Positions 1-12,099 of a DNA stretch of 64,000 nt are shown here, piece after piece (the stretch's first letter is position 1; every line of letters starts with the position of its first letter). The position numbers and the translations under genes were made by a program. A model generated the notes under the pieces. The model saw nothing but the letters and a program-made list of their open reading frames with translations, had not been told where the DNA came from and ran no database searches. This stretch comes from Tribonema minus (taxonomy: Eukaryota; Sar; Xanthophyceae; Tribonematales; Tribonemataceae): assembly GCA_017506865.1 (NCBI GenBank), contig JAFCMP010000551.1, positions 496,001 to 560,000 of the forward strand. The letters are read 5' to 3'.

Positions 1-1768
1 TGCACGCCAGATTGACACATGAACGCATATTGTCATTGAGGGCTGTGCGTGCCTTGACACTGTTGTGTTGCTGTAGGCAGGCTGTCTTTTATTTGTCAAA
101 GCCGGCTTGTGCTTGTGAACGAGCGCCACAAACTGAAGCCGCCTTCAGAGGCACATTGAAGTGCATTGCCACAAGAGAGGCTAATGTTTATGCTAACGGT
201 TGCATGCTGCTGCATGTGTTGGCAGATGGCTGTCAACGAGTGCAGCAAAAAGCATAATGGCGCTAACGCAGCCGTGTACGGACGCTTGGGCTACATACTG
301 CTGGTCGTGAAGGCTGGTGGCGACTTCGGCGTGTACGCCTTGCCGGTGAATGCTGCGGCTGACATGTCGCCACAGGTGGTTCTGCAGAAGTTCTCGGTGA
401 ATCATGTGCATGTACAGTCAACTTCAATGTTGCAGTCACTGGCCTCTTGGTGAGTGTGGGTGTGATGCAGCCGTGTGACGCAGCCGCCAATAATTACCAC
501 TGCTGCTTTGGGACTTATCTGGCATTGAAGCTGACGTCGCAGCCAATGTTGTTGCATTTTGCGACTTGCTTGTGTCAGGTGGTGACCCAGACAGGGCGAC
601 GCCGAGCGTTGCGCACGTTCATCAACATTACGCGGTGGGTCAGGACCATCCATGAGCTCAACCTGTTGCCGCCCAAACCGGTCCTGCCGCTGCTCACGAC
701 CGTGGATCGTCCCTCTCCATATACAGGCACGTGTCACAGCAGCAGTGAAATGTGTGCGTGCAATCGGCAGAAACGATTATTTTGTAAATGCCAAGCGCGG
801 GCCAAACCGGGCGCTTTGCCACTGCTCACCGCTTTGGCCTATGACTTGCATCCCACGAATGTGCAGGTGGCTGGACGCAGATGACCATGCACCTGCGCTC
901 TGTGGTGAAGGAGATGTCAACACCAACCGAGCGCGTCCCGCTGCTGCTGGAGGTCTATCGCATGCTCAGCTTGGCCATGCCGCAAACGGGCCAGACGGTG
1001 CCACACACAGCACGGTGCATCAAAATGGATGTGAGTATTTGTCATTCATGTTTGTCATTCATGTTGCAGACAAATGGCAGCATCAATTGTATGACAGTTG
1101 CCATCACCATGCTTTGAATGTCTGCACATCAACCTGCCATTGTCTGGCAGCTTAGCGCCCACAAGCGGCACACTGCAATGCACGACCTAGTCATGAAGGC
1201 GTGACTCACATCGCTTGACATTGCATGCTGCTCAAATTGGTGCAAGCAGGTCGGTGGGCAAGAGGTCTCGCTGTCTGGACCCATCACCCCTCTTCTGCAA
1301 CAGCCACAGCCGGCAATGCAGACAGTCAGGCTGCAGCTGGAGCCTGTGGCGGTGCGCTGGGTGGTGCATACAGCCAAAGACCTGCAGTCGATGTGCGCGG
1401 ATGTGCTGCAGGCACTGTGTGCAGTTCACGATAGGGGTTTTGTCCACAGAGATGTTCGGCAGGACAACATTCTCCTTGCTGATACCGGCTACGTGCTCAT
1501 TGACTGGGAACTTGCGGCTAGGGTTGGCGACACGGTATTTTGGGACCCCAAACCCGAGCATGTACCGCCAACTGTGCGCCGTGACACAAGCTGGCAGCCA
1601 TGGATGGACGTTTGGCAGCTTGGCAGGGTCATACATGCGCTGCAGCCTTCCAGGCACGCTGGTTCTGCTCGCGCTGACTTCGTGGACCGCCTGTGCACCG
1701 CCAACGCCGAACGGCGCTTTCCAAGTGCCCGCGTCGCTTTGCAGAATGTGCACTTGGCAGAGTGGTGA
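1..1768 (+). CDS. Protein kinase-domain gene, 3' part (5' end outside or uncertain)
   Basis: The last exon (1250-1768, phase 0) encodes the core of a protein kinase-like domain: a catalytic loop reading HRDVRQDNIL, followed by LIDWELAAR where most kinases have DFG. The exon before it ends at a GTGAGT donor at 1031 and joins in phase; it holds a stretch ending in ARCIKMD. Earlier coding blocks are seen near 225-449 (GYILLVVKAGGDFGVYALPV) and 579-735 (INITRWVRTIHELNLLPPKP), but their junctions are not settled. The HRDxRxxN plus IDWE pattern is, from memory of the families, typical of large lineage-specific kinase-like families in algae and fungi rather than of classical Ser/Thr kinases. Substrate and role are unknown. 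The N-lobe lysine was not located. The first exon may lie left of the window. Stop TGA is at 1766-1768. Confidence 0.6.
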
Positions 1769-2958
1769 ACATGACGACTGCAATGCTGATCGGATAGTGC
1801 TTGCTTCTGTGTAATTTGGTGCACCTCGGCTCATCGGATTCGGTGCCATCATGCTGGACATGCACACTGGCAAGCTCACGATGCACAAATGTCAAAGCTT
1901 AGCGGTTGTTTTTATTTGGGTGTTTAAACTGTTGTTGCTGGGCTGTAACCTGATGCTTTGCCAATCTTTGATACTTTGTGCGCGCCCCCTTCGCCCCCTA
2001 TTTGATGATCCTGTTCGCCGTTGCTGCTACATCAGGATATATTGCAGAGCATGAAATGATGAGCCAATGTTGTCAAGCTCGAACTTTTCAATAATTATCA
2101 ATGTAGCAGCGACTTCGGGCGCTGCATGGCCACGACAAATGCATCAAGCCACCAAGTGTATGGCGCCTAGCTGTATGCGCAGCGCCATGCTATGCTAAGC
2201 ACTACAGTGCTATGCTATGCTAAGCTCTGCAAGAGTTGCTGATCACGATTTGTCTGTAGGTGATGTCATTGCACAAGGCAGCACCTCTTAATGCAAGTTG
2301 CTGCGAGCCAGCTGCCATGCTGCTGATTTCCTTTTACTGATGGGGTGGCAGCGGAGCGTCAGTGCGTGCACATGTGATTGTGCGAGGAATCCATGCAGCC
2401 TGATCCATTGTAGCCACTACCCTTGCTGGTGCGCTCATGCCAATAGCAGGTTGCTGTTTAAGCAGTTCCTGCGAAGCGCCGTTCATAAAATGTGCTGCTA
2501 TTCCACTTTGTCACTGACACGCACATGCTCTGCCTGCTGGGTTTGCCGCTTTGTGTGCCTTGCATGTGTGGTCGCATGCCCTGTCATGCTTCCGCGACAC
2601 ACTTGACATTTTTTCGTAGTGTGACCTACACATTTGTACCTAGCATTATTGCTCATCTATCCTGTCGTTTGTATGATGATGTCTATTGTTGTGGCAGGTC
2701 ACATGGAAGGTCACGCGTCGTCTTTGTGTTGCGGTAGCGTCAAATGCAGCTGGCTCTTCTTTCTCAGAGGCTCCTCTGCTTTCACAGTGGTGCATCGTCA
2801 GTGCGCGCTTAGCGTGATGCACGCTTGTCAGCTCGAATTAACCTGGTGATGGCCATGGCTGGTTGCCACCATGGCCGTTTGTACCAGACCTTTCAACACC
2901 GGCTGATGTTGTGCCCTGCCACATGTTGCTTCTGCGCCTCGTCTGTCTCTGCTCTCAG
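1769..2958. other. Spacer or unresolved exons/introns
   Basis: No convincing coding block was found. The stretch holds the 3' flank of the kinase gene and probably introns or upstream exons of the gene that ends at 3177. Open frames here are short and Cys/His-rich without recognisable motifs. Confidence 0.4.
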
Positions 2959-3177
2959 GAGCTGAAAAACGTGGAGCTGGCGGTGGTGGTAGCGCTGGAG
3001 GTGGCGGTGGCGCGGCCACAACACATGTGAGATGAATATCTGTAGCATATGCTGTTTTCTCTCCTTACAGAGGTGGTATATGGCGCAGCAGGTGACCACC
3101 TTGACCAAGCCAGATACCAGAAGTACGTGAAGGCATGTGAAATGATGCTGAGCGGGATTCAAGACGACCTCATCTGA
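2959..3177 (+). CDS. Terminal exons of an unidentified gene
   Basis: Two exons are visible. The first (2959-3026) follows a CTCAG acceptor, encodes a Gly-rich linker (GAGGGGSAGGGGGAATTH) and ends at a GTGAGA donor. The second starts after an ACAGAG acceptor (about 3073) and reads in phase through VYGAAGDHLDQARYQKYVKA to ...LSGIQDDLI, with TGA at 3175-3177. The tail looks helical and acidic. I do not recognise the family. Upstream exons should lie between 1.8 and 2.9 kb but could not be fixed. The acceptor choice for the last exon was made because it keeps phase. Confidence 0.4.
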
Positions 3178-3541
3178 GCAGTATTGAGGCAGTGACATCC
3201 ATTACTCAGCATCACACAAGGAGGCACACAAAGTAATGTACAGTGGGAGAAGTTGGTCACAACACACCATTGTATAATGGACACACGTCAAGACACACAA
3301 TCAAAAATGTCCACTGGCTGCAGGCTCCAAATGTTCCTGTCAGCTGGTCAACCACGCACACGGTCGCCATTTGCGTACGGGTGAAGTGCGTGATGCGCGA
3401 GTGCCACACTGTATGCTGATCCTCCTTGATCCCCAACACCAGCAGGCGTGTGGCAATCAATTGCCGCCCATTCCACCCTTGTTGTACGCTGTGTCAAGAA
3501 ATGCGCTTGATGGCATCACTCTCAGAGTATGTGATGTTGGC

Positions 3542-6500
3542 CTAGATGCCCAGCTTCTCCAGGAAGCGGTTGGCAATGTCAACGCCAAAGAAGCACGCTG
3601 CGTTGGCTGGGAAGGCACGCGTCATGGCTGGTCCGATGCCCCGGAATAGGGCGCCTGCCCCTTCCTGTCGCATGAGGGTGCTGAGCGTGCAATACGGCAG
3701 CAGGGAACAGGTATGCAAGAAAACTTGGTAAAGGTACTTCCATCATTGAAGTTTCGGCAGTAAGAAGCAACAGATGACCTGGACTGCAGATGCTTAAGTG
3801 TTGGAAGCTGGTTACAGAAGCGCTGTGACATACCTCACACAGTATCGTTTCTCTGTGCAGGTGCCCACCCTGAACTCAAGAGCGTCAGAGCAGTTGATTG
3901 AAGCAGGAGAGCTTTGACCATGAGTTACTACGCACTTGCGCATGCCTCGAAGTGCCAGCTGCTGTGTAGCAATGAACAAGAACCTGCATAGCCTTCCTGG
4001 GTCGACAAATGCCATCTACATGCAATGTCAGGTTGTTTGTGGCAATTTGCTGATCCTCAGGATAAAAGCTTGAGGACATGTCAGCTTTGCTGTGGTGTCG
4101 GCCAAACACTTACCGGTAGACATCCAGCATGCCCGTATAGGTACCCTCAGGGGCTGTCTGTAGGCGTGACTTGATCACATCGGGTGGGATCGCGATGGCC
4201 CAGTTTGCCATGCCTGCATGCACAACACCACAGTTTAGAAGAGCAATAAGCTGCTCATGTACATGCCAAGGCTGAGCGCTAAAAGCAATATGCTGCTCGT
4301 GTACATGCCAAGGCTGAGCGCTGAAACAAGTCTGAAGAACGTTGTGAACGTACTGGCACCATGCACGTGGTGCTAGTTAAGTGCTAAGCAGGTCTAGCGA
4401 AAGCCCGCGAACCATTGTTGATTTGCATCTCATGCTGCCTGATTGTCCACTTGAGGGCCTGCACCAGGCCAAGTGCGGCTGTGCTGTGATGAAGAACGAC
4501 ATGTGCTAGCCATGTGAAGTTTACCAGATGCAGTTACAACCATATAGCTATCGACAGCGTTGATCCTCTTGTGCTATGCTTCAGGTGCAATCAATGTCAG
4601 CACCCTGCGCAACTTGAACAGCAGTACATATGTCTGGAAAGAATGGTCACACAGTAGCTCAAGTTCTGCTCGCCAGCATCACTAAGCCAGCCAGAATTGG
4701 TCGTTCGCTTGAAAGTTGCTAATTGAACATGCATACTGCAAAGATGCGGATAGACGTGTCCAGCTCATTGTGTCCTGGCAAAAGCGCTCACGGCATTGCA
4801 ACCAAGCCACCTGCTGACACCAAGCTTGATTCTCACGGGCGACCAAAAACTTATGCGGAGTTCCAAGCGCAACCAACTTGCTTAATCACTTGAGATATGT
4901 AATAAGGTGACGCTTCGTTTGAACTGCCACCAGGCAAGATGCTGCATGCACATGCACACATGCCGAGCCAGACAGTACAAAACACCATTTTTGCTCAGCT
5001 GCTCTGGATGCCAATATCTCACTGCATGCGCACTACCGTCATGTGCCAAATTAGGCCGGTCAGTCAAGAATTAGGAGCGTACCGGGCACCGATCCTTATT
5101 ACGTAGTGTTCTGAGCCGATGCCATCGGCCGGCTTTTCGGCTTTCCGGATATGGATCGGCCGGCTTTTTCGGCTTAATCGGCTGTCATCAGCTTTTCGGC
5201 TATTTGGCCGGCTTTTCGCCACAACCGGCTTCTGTCAGGGTCTTTTTTTGCTGATCACTCGTGCGAGCACTCTTGTCTCAATACTGGTTGGAACAGTACT
5301 GTAACTGGCAAACCAAGCAGACTGCTCAGCATCCTCAAGCACATTCCTGTGTTTGGCGAAAGCTGTTCAAATTGTGTTGATGCCTAACCATGCTGCTCAA
5401 CCACGCACCAATAACAACAGAGTGACTGCCCACCACCGCAGAGAAGAGAACGTATACTCTCTGCGCCATATCCGAAACCATTCCGCTCGTCATGCTTTGC
5501 TTCTCAAGCTGAAGCGTGCTGGCACGACAACCCAATGTCAAGCTATGGATCCGTTGGTGTCGCAACAGCTAGCTTCGAAGTAGCTACCATCTGCAGCATT
5601 GCTTGCAGGCACACTGAGGCGTGGTAAGGCTGAGAAAGGCCTCACAACTACTTGAATAGGCCTAATAGGCACATTTAAGAAAAAGCCGAAAAGCCGACTG
5701 AGCGATCGGCCGGCTTTTCGGCTTTCTGTTTAGCCGAAACCGATCGGCTTAGCCGACTTCGGCTCAGAACACTATTATTAGGCCTGGGTGTTTTTTTGGG
5801 CATTCCTATTTAGGCCTGGTGTTACTTTTTGTGTGTTTACCCTATTTTGGCATGCACATCATTCGGTACTGGTGATGCACTCAAAGCACAGCATGCAAGC
5901 AGGTTGCAAGTGCCATTGCACTATCAGATGCACACCAAATGCTCATTGCATCCTCTGATGGATAGGAGCAGCACTTGCACATCTTGCAGGCACAAAGCAT
6001 GCATACAGCAAGGTTTTCTCGACCGCGGAGTGATCTGATGGACAAAAGTCACTGTCTTCCCATCAGATCTTTAGCTGATAAAATCACTCAGCCGGTCTCT
6101 CACACGCACTTCGCCTGGAAAGCAAGCAAGTACCTCCACGTCTGAATGTGAGGATGGAGCTGGAGGTGGTATTGCTAGTGCTGCTGTTGGGGCTCGCGGG
6201 GTGGAAAGAACACCCCCAAGATTTGAGCTGTCTTAGACACTGTGCTGCAGCCTCTGTTCACGTTAATCGTTTCGCGTCAATGCATACAACTTCAAGTGTG
6301 TTTCTCGGATCGTGCAACAGCGAAACAAAGCACACAATGTAGCAGGTCTCTCTGATGGTCATATAGTGCCCACTTGTCAATGAGGGTGTTTTGAGGGCCC
6401 TGTCCTAATTGCGCCTGGTGCTTTTTTTGCGTGATCCTTATTCAGTGTCCGAGTGTTTTTTTTTACCATTCTAAATCTTTGACCGACCGGCCTAATTTGG

Positions 6501-9500
6501 CACATGACGGTATTCAATGACTCCCTCTACCTTGTGAAGCCCAAATAGTCCACAAGCACTGTCCAGCAAAATCAAGCAACTCTTGCTGTGGCATGTCATG
6601 AGAGTCTGATCACAGGTCATTGAAGTGCAACATCAATGTTGAAGATTTGTACTTGCCTGCCACACCACCAGCAGTGAGGATGCCAATGTCCGACACCTTC
6701 CCTCGCTCATCCTTGAACTGCTTCTTGAGCGCCACATTCACTCCAAAATAAGCCGCCGACCTAAAATCACATCACCATTTGAATTAATGAGTGGTCTGAA
6801 TTGACAGAAAGTGTCAGCCTCATGAGACCCGTGTCAAAACACTCTTTGGGATTGAGCACAACATGTTGATAAACATGTATGCATCAAATGTGATGTTTGT
6901 TTCATTCGAAAAGTGTGTAGGGCAGCGTTATGCCTGGAGGAATGTGTCTGTCCTGTGAGAAGGACACATTATAGTTCACACAAGTTGGTTGACACTGCAA
7001 GCTGAGGTGATTCTGACGAAAGTCTCAACATTGATGTCCAAAGAGAGGGTATGTGTGTGTGTGTGTGTATGTGCAACTGTAACAATGATCCGCAGTACGT
7101 GACTGTCAAAGGTCCTGTGGATGGCATTTGCAGCGAGGGTGGTGTACATAGTGAACGGCAAGGGCAAAGCTGGCACGCTGCGCACATGGCAGGGTGGGCT
7201 TAGGTTGAGCTTTCAGGCGTTGCTGTCAGTGAAACTTCAAAAATCATACATTGAAGTGAGTATAGCCTGCAAGCCCTGGCAGCTGCCATAGCTCGGTTTT
7301 AAGTGGCGCCATGCCTGACATTACCGGTCCGACAAATGCACCATGTACATCGATATCTTCTAGCCCTCGCAGCGCGCACGTTCATGCTTCAGGCGCATGA
7401 TGGCAAATGCCGATACACAGGGGGACCAAGGCGCCACAAAGCTGCCGCGTTCAATGCCAACCTAGCTTTGAAGCATTGAGGGCTTTCCAGGAGGCAATCA
7501 ATCGTGCTCAACATTTCAACCTTACTAGCCGCACTGGCTTGCAGGAGAAAACAAAATCCGAACTCTGAAATTGCAATGCTTTGCCACCACTTCTCTTTTA
7601 GCTATGTCAGCAAACTTTGAAGTGCATCACGGGGCTGGATCAACTCACCCTGGAATGTCACGCACAAGCGTGGCCTCCCACCCCTTGAACACGCTAGACA
7701 GCCCCCCTGTCTTCATCAGCTGCATGCCACAGTCTATCATGCCTGTGTATCTGGTCCCCTTTGCCCCAACAGCAGCTGCCTCATTGCTCTGTATCTGCAG
7801 CAGACACTTCACACGCTCCACTGGGGCCATGAGCACCTGCAAGTCGCGCAGGCGAAGAAACGCTGACATGAGAGAGGGTCAACAATAACAATACCCCCTG
7901 TCCCGTCTGGCTGCCGCAAGCACGATGGCAATGATAAGAGACTTTTGAGCAAGCAGCCCTGCCGCACCTGTCACATGCATTATGAATGGCGCTGTGTCTC
8001 AAGGCACATGGGGTGGCAACAATAACAATACCCCCTGTCCCGTCTGGCTGCCGCAAGCACAATGGCAATGATAAGAAACTTTTGAGCAAGCAGCCCTGCC
8101 GCACCTGTCACATGCATTATGAATGGCGCTGTGTCTCAAGGCACATGGGGTGGCAACACGACCATCACACTTCATGCCTACCTACCTCAAAATGGACCAC
8201 ATGTACATTGTGTGTGCGTAAGAAATAAAGGCATCGTCACATGCCCTCTCCTCCTGCATCAAACGCAATAAAATTACTATCATGCCGGCAAGACAGTGAT
8301 TTGCGCGCGCCTCTCGTGCATACGTGTGTTCATCACTTACGGTGGCAGGAAGCGCAGAGAGTCCTCCCGCAACAGCATGCTCGGCTATAGTCAGGTCCTG
8401 GTCAACCGGCTTCTTGTTCACGGCCCGCTTTCAAGACCAAACAGAAGGGCAGTGGTGGTGATGTCGTCAGCTCAGCACAATGCAGACAAGAGCAAGCGCA
8501 ACATAGAATGAAGTAGATGCACTTGGAGGCGTCAGAAAATCTATTTGCACACTTCTGTGATATATAATTACTCACGGTGCCCTCCAAGGCACCAACTTGT
8601 GCAGTTATGTGGTGAGGCTGTTCATTGAACATCCCCAGTCACAGACAGCATCAGCGTGTGCAGTATTGATGAAAGCATTCCATATGAGCATTTGCGCAAT
8701 AATGAGAGAGGGGTGCCTGACCAGTAGCGTATGCTCAATTGCGCCAGCACTTGAGTGCCTGCTGGTTGATCAGGGCATACATGTTAGGAACATCTTGCAA
8801 GTGCTGCACCAGATGCATTGGTCTCAGCGAACTCACCACAACCCGTTGGCCCATTTCATATCCCCAGAAGCACGTGGCAAAAATGGGTGTGACACCCACC
8901 AATGGCGCTGACACCCCCCTATAGAATCCAAGCGCCTGCAAAAGCAGAGCAAAATTATTGTCAGATAGCGATGAATCAGAAAAAGAGGCAAGGCTGCAAA
9001 TTTGATAAAAACAGCGAGGTGGACAAATGGACAAATTGTAGCTTCAGAGTTAACCTCAAGGCATTCAGTAGCATGTGCACAAATCTGGTTGACATTGTTG
9101 GAATTTATGGACTAGGCGAAATGATGGAATCCATGGACTGTGCGAAACACACAGGGGGAGCCGATGCCTTACCCCTTCGTTCTTGAGCGTCTGAGCGGCA
9201 ACATCGAGTGCGCCCTTGTAGGCAGTGCCTGTCTGGAGCTTCACTTTAATCAGATCCAGGGGATGTCCCACCAGCACCAGGCACACACCTGAAGCATTGC
9301 ATGGAAGGGCAGCACACATCGCTGAACGCAAAAGAAAGTGAAAGCAGAAAATGCTGTGCTGTGCTTTGCATTACACAACCAGGCAAGGACGTTTGCAAAG
9401 ACTCACCTCCAAAACCGCCAGAGAGGAAGCTCTGAAGGCCCGAGACGCCTGCATGGGGGAAACCATCAGCACGAAGTGGAAGTTAGCGAGTTCTTGAAGG

Positions 9501-9582
9501 AGTGCGTGAGAACGTCAGCAGACGGAAGCGCGAGGGGCGTACCTTTCGGCTCAGTTTGTACGGCGGGGTCTGGCTCAGCCAT
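3542..9582 (-). CDS. Mitochondrial carrier, carnitine/acylcarnitine carrier-like (SLC25 family)
   Basis: Nine exons read in phase into a 304-residue protein: 9543-9582, 9407-9448, 9173-9288, 8837-8935, 8341-8427, 7649-7836, 6657-6760, 4114-4213 and 3542-3680 (stop at 3542-3544). All three carrier signatures are present: [25 protein letters not shown] and [18 protein letters not shown]. Blocks such as [24 protein letters not shown] and [13 protein letters not shown] match the carnitine/acylcarnitine carrier subfamily (SLC25A20/CRC1; BOU in plants) far better than other carriers. The family sits in the inner mitochondrial membrane with six membrane helices and exchanges solutes. Plant BOU is linked to glutamate and photorespiration, so the substrate is left open. 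Start: the ATG at 9580-9582 opens [14 protein letters not shown] with no presequence, usual for the family. The intron between 6657 and 4213 begins with GC rather than GT. That intron and others carry repeats. Confidence 0.9.
4240..4331. repeat. 46-bp tandem duplication in a carrier intron
   Basis: Two near-identical units follow one another, each containing GTACATGCCAAGGCTGAGCG, with a few substitutions between them. It lies in the long intron between the seventh and eighth exons of the carrier gene. Confidence 0.7.
5036..6510. mobile_element. Non-autonomous Tc1/mariner-like element, TA target duplication
   Basis: The termini form inverted repeats of about 32 bp differing at one position, starting CCGTCATGTGCCAAATTAGG. 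The dinucleotide TA lies just outside each end (5034-5035 and 6511-6512), as expected for the Tc1/mariner superfamily. No transposase frame is seen between them. A second element (5104-5774) is inserted in its left part. Without that insertion the element is about 0.8 kb. It lies in the GC-AG intron of the carrier gene. Superfamily assignment rests on the TA duplication alone. Confidence 0.7.
5104..5774. mobile_element. hAT-like non-autonomous element nested in the preceding one
   Basis: The ends are inverted repeats reading TAGTGTTCTGAGCCGA. The flanks TTATTACG (5096-5103) and TTATTAGG (5775-5782) match at 7 of 8 positions, which fits an ageing 8-bp hAT-type target duplication. Subterminal copies of CGGCCGGCTTTTCGGCTT occur near both ends, a common arrangement for transposase binding in hAT elements. 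No transposase is encoded. Confidence 0.65.
7880..8155. repeat. 137-bp tandem duplication in a carrier intron
   Basis: Two consecutive copies, with the second starting at 8017, are almost identical; each starts CAACAATAACAATACCCCCT. Only a few substitutions separate them, so the duplication is recent. It lies between the exons at 7649-7836 and 8341-8427. Confidence 0.85.
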
Positions 9583-10654
9583 ATTGCGCAGCAATGCAGC
9601 GACCGGTGTGTGCGGGGGGCTGCTGCGGTGGTGAAAGTGGAGCTGAACAGTTGGACAGCGCGAGGTTTGGATCTTCCGCTGGCGGCCCTAGATCTGCCAA
9701 AAGTAGGTCTTGGTGGTTGGCCATAATAAGCACGTTCTGGATGCAACAGTCGTAGTCGTCTACATACAGAGGCAGACATACGGACCTGGTGTGCCTGGGC
9801 AAAAAACCATATTGCGTCAGCTTGTTAAGTCTGTGTTGCAAACTAGTTACTGACGACAGCACCTCAAACTCGCTCTGAAGGGGCACACTACACACAAGGT
9901 TAAGCCTGGTAGGGAGTGTGTGCCCCTACCCGCCATAGTTCAGACAGTCGAATACTTGTGTTGCAGACAACTCCAGTAAAGCGAGCTTCATCTGTGATGC
10001 CAGAGTGTGCGTGTACTGTGCTCCAGCACACTTTAGCTGCGAAACACCTGCAGGATGGAGCTGCTGCTGCCACAGACAAGACCAGCATAACATGCTGTGC
10101 TCCAACACAGTTCTAATGGTGGCGACATCTGCGGTAGCATCTATTGTGCGGACACAAGGAAATCAGTACAAGAACAAATTTCCTCACTCCCCGTGCGGTC
10201 AGCATGGAACACTGTCAATGCAGTGCCAAAGTGATTGAGCAGAGCTCTGCATGCACCAGCAGCATTTCTGTCATGCACATCCTGCCAGGGTGCCACTTGC
10301 TCATCTTCTCTACCTCACTCAAGCGGGCCTTGATGCATCAAACACATAGTCATGTGCTATAGTCAAGGCGAAGCGTGGATCTGTTCATGCTGACTGACCT
10401 ACAGTGGATGCAAAAGCCAAGCAAGGCGGCAATTTCAAAACACTGAGGCTGTAGTGAGACAACTTCAAGTTGCTTGTGGCGTGCATGCACTTCCTATGTA
10501 TTCATGACACTGCGTGTCTAGCACTGGACTCCCCAGTAACCGGCGAAGCCTAAGCAACAAAGAGTGGACTTGTGTGCGAATGGTGAATTATGCTGCTCGC
10601 TGCTGTGCGCGTTTGACGCAACACACCTCAGCGCTCATGCCGCAACTGTGGCCC
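9583..10654. other. Spacer between the carrier 5' end and the TPI 3' end
   Basis: No gene is recognised. The part next to 9582 should hold the carrier promoter. A minus-strand open frame (9575-9895) overlaps the carrier start but shows no family motif and is not called. The TPI 3' untranslated region should lie just below 10655. A CAACTTCAAGTTG motif occurs at 10460-10472. Confidence 0.5.
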
Positions 10655-11736
10655 CTACTTGCCCTCCACAGCGTTGATGATGTCGATGAACTCGGGCTTG
10701 AGCGAGGCGCCACCCACCAAGAAACCGTCGATGTCCGCGCAGTCCGCAAGGGTCCCCGCGTTAGACCCCTTGACGGATCCGCCGTAGATGATCCGGGTTG
10801 CCTCCGCCACCTCCGGCGACACCTTGTCGGACAGCCACGAGCGGATGGAGGCGTGTACGTCCTGTGCCTGCTCGGGCGATGCGGTCTTACCGGTGCCGAT
10901 GGCCCACACGGGCTCGTAGGCAACGACCACCTTGGCCCACTGCTCCTGAGAGAGGGCGTCGGCGATGGCGGCCAGGTGCTCCTCCAGCACCACCTTGAGG
11001 GTGTTGCCTGCCTCCCTCTCGTCCAGAGACTCGCCCACGCACGCAATGACCGTCAGGCCAGCCTCGATCGCTTTCTTCGTCTTCTTGGCCACGATTTCGC
11101 TGGTCTCGCCGGCTTGGCCGCCAAAGCCCGTGCGGCGCTCTGAGTGGCCTGTGATCACCCACTTCAAGCCAAAGTCAGCGATCATTTCGGGAGCGATCTC
11201 GCCGGTGTAGGCGCCGAAGCTGTCAACGCTGCAATTCTGCAGAGATACGTTGACGTCGCTGCGTACGGCATCCTTCACCATCGGCACGTGCAGGAATGTC
11301 GGTGCGATCACGACCTGTCAAAAGAGGCAGAGTTTTGTGGCAGAGGGCCAGATGTTACTAGGACACAGAGTAGGGCGATAAAGAAATGCAATGCACCTCA
11401 GCCTGTACAAACAGCAGCAGCGCATAGCGTGCCCCCCTCAATAGCAGATGAGCGGAAGTTACGATGAACATGCGTATGAGGCCTGATGGAGGTCAGGCCT
11501 CACCATGTGTGACACGAAGCACAGAGAAGATATGGCCCATCGCCTTTGCCATTGCATCCAGCACACCACCAGGCACAAGGCGCGCGCTGCAAGTACAGCA
11601 AGCCACTGATAATTGATCTTACCTCCGCGTTCGAGGGGAAATCGCCCGCCTTGTTGAGCGTGCTCACGAGGTCAGAGACCTGCGCGACAGTGCCATTGCA
11701 CTTCCAGTTGCCGCCGATTACGTACTTGCGAGGCAT
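10655..11736 (-). CDS. TPI: Triosephosphate isomerase
   Basis: Two exons (11623-11736 and 10655-11314) give 257 residues. The enzyme interconverts dihydroxyacetone phosphate and glyceraldehyde 3-phosphate in glycolysis, gluconeogenesis and the Calvin cycle. The substrate lysine is in GGNWKCNGT at the N-terminus, the electrophilic histidine in ITGHSERR, and the catalytic glutamate in AYEPVWAIGTGKTASPEQAQ, which continues into the mobile loop. IIYGGSVKGSNAGTL and FLVGGASLKPEF form the phosphate-binding end. A short insertion (GFGGQAG) follows GHSERR. The ATG at 11734-11736 gives a start typical of cytosolic TPI, with no targeting peptide. The minus-strand frame just upstream (11776-11991) is in the same phase and looks presequence-like, which is raised as a finding. 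All catalytic residues are present. Confidence 0.95.
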
Positions 11737-12099
11737 TGTCGTAGATCGCTTTTGCTAAGTGTGAATCTTTCAGGGCTAGGGGGGGATGCATACCGTATGA
11801 TATCGAGTGAGTGAGTGACTCTGAAGCTCTGAGGAAGCTTGTGGTAAAGACGCGTACGAAATATGACGAGTGTCTGCATCGTCTGAAGGAGCAGCAGACG
11901 AGAAGTGTCGGGCTCCTTGCTTATTCAAGCGACGCGCATCATTCAAGCGCCGGGCGCCGCGGCCCACAGTGTTGACGCTCCCACTGGGCACAGAGTGAGG
12001 TAAGCGCCTCGGGTCTGCCAGTACTCAAGGACGGCCCTCAGTGTGCTGAGGCAGGCTGTATCATGAGTACCAATCGAAAGTCTACATTTACTGGCCAAG

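Noticed and set aside
7045-7072. TG microsatellite
   Set aside because: A simple short dinucleotide run of no particular interest.
9575-9895. 106-codon minus-strand frame at the carrier 5' end
   Set aside because: It overlaps the carrier start in another frame and shows no recognisable domain; likely promoter and 5' UTR sequence.
10514-11143. Plus-strand 209-codon frame across TPI
   Set aside because: Antisense of the TPI second exon, which has all catalytic motifs on the minus strand.
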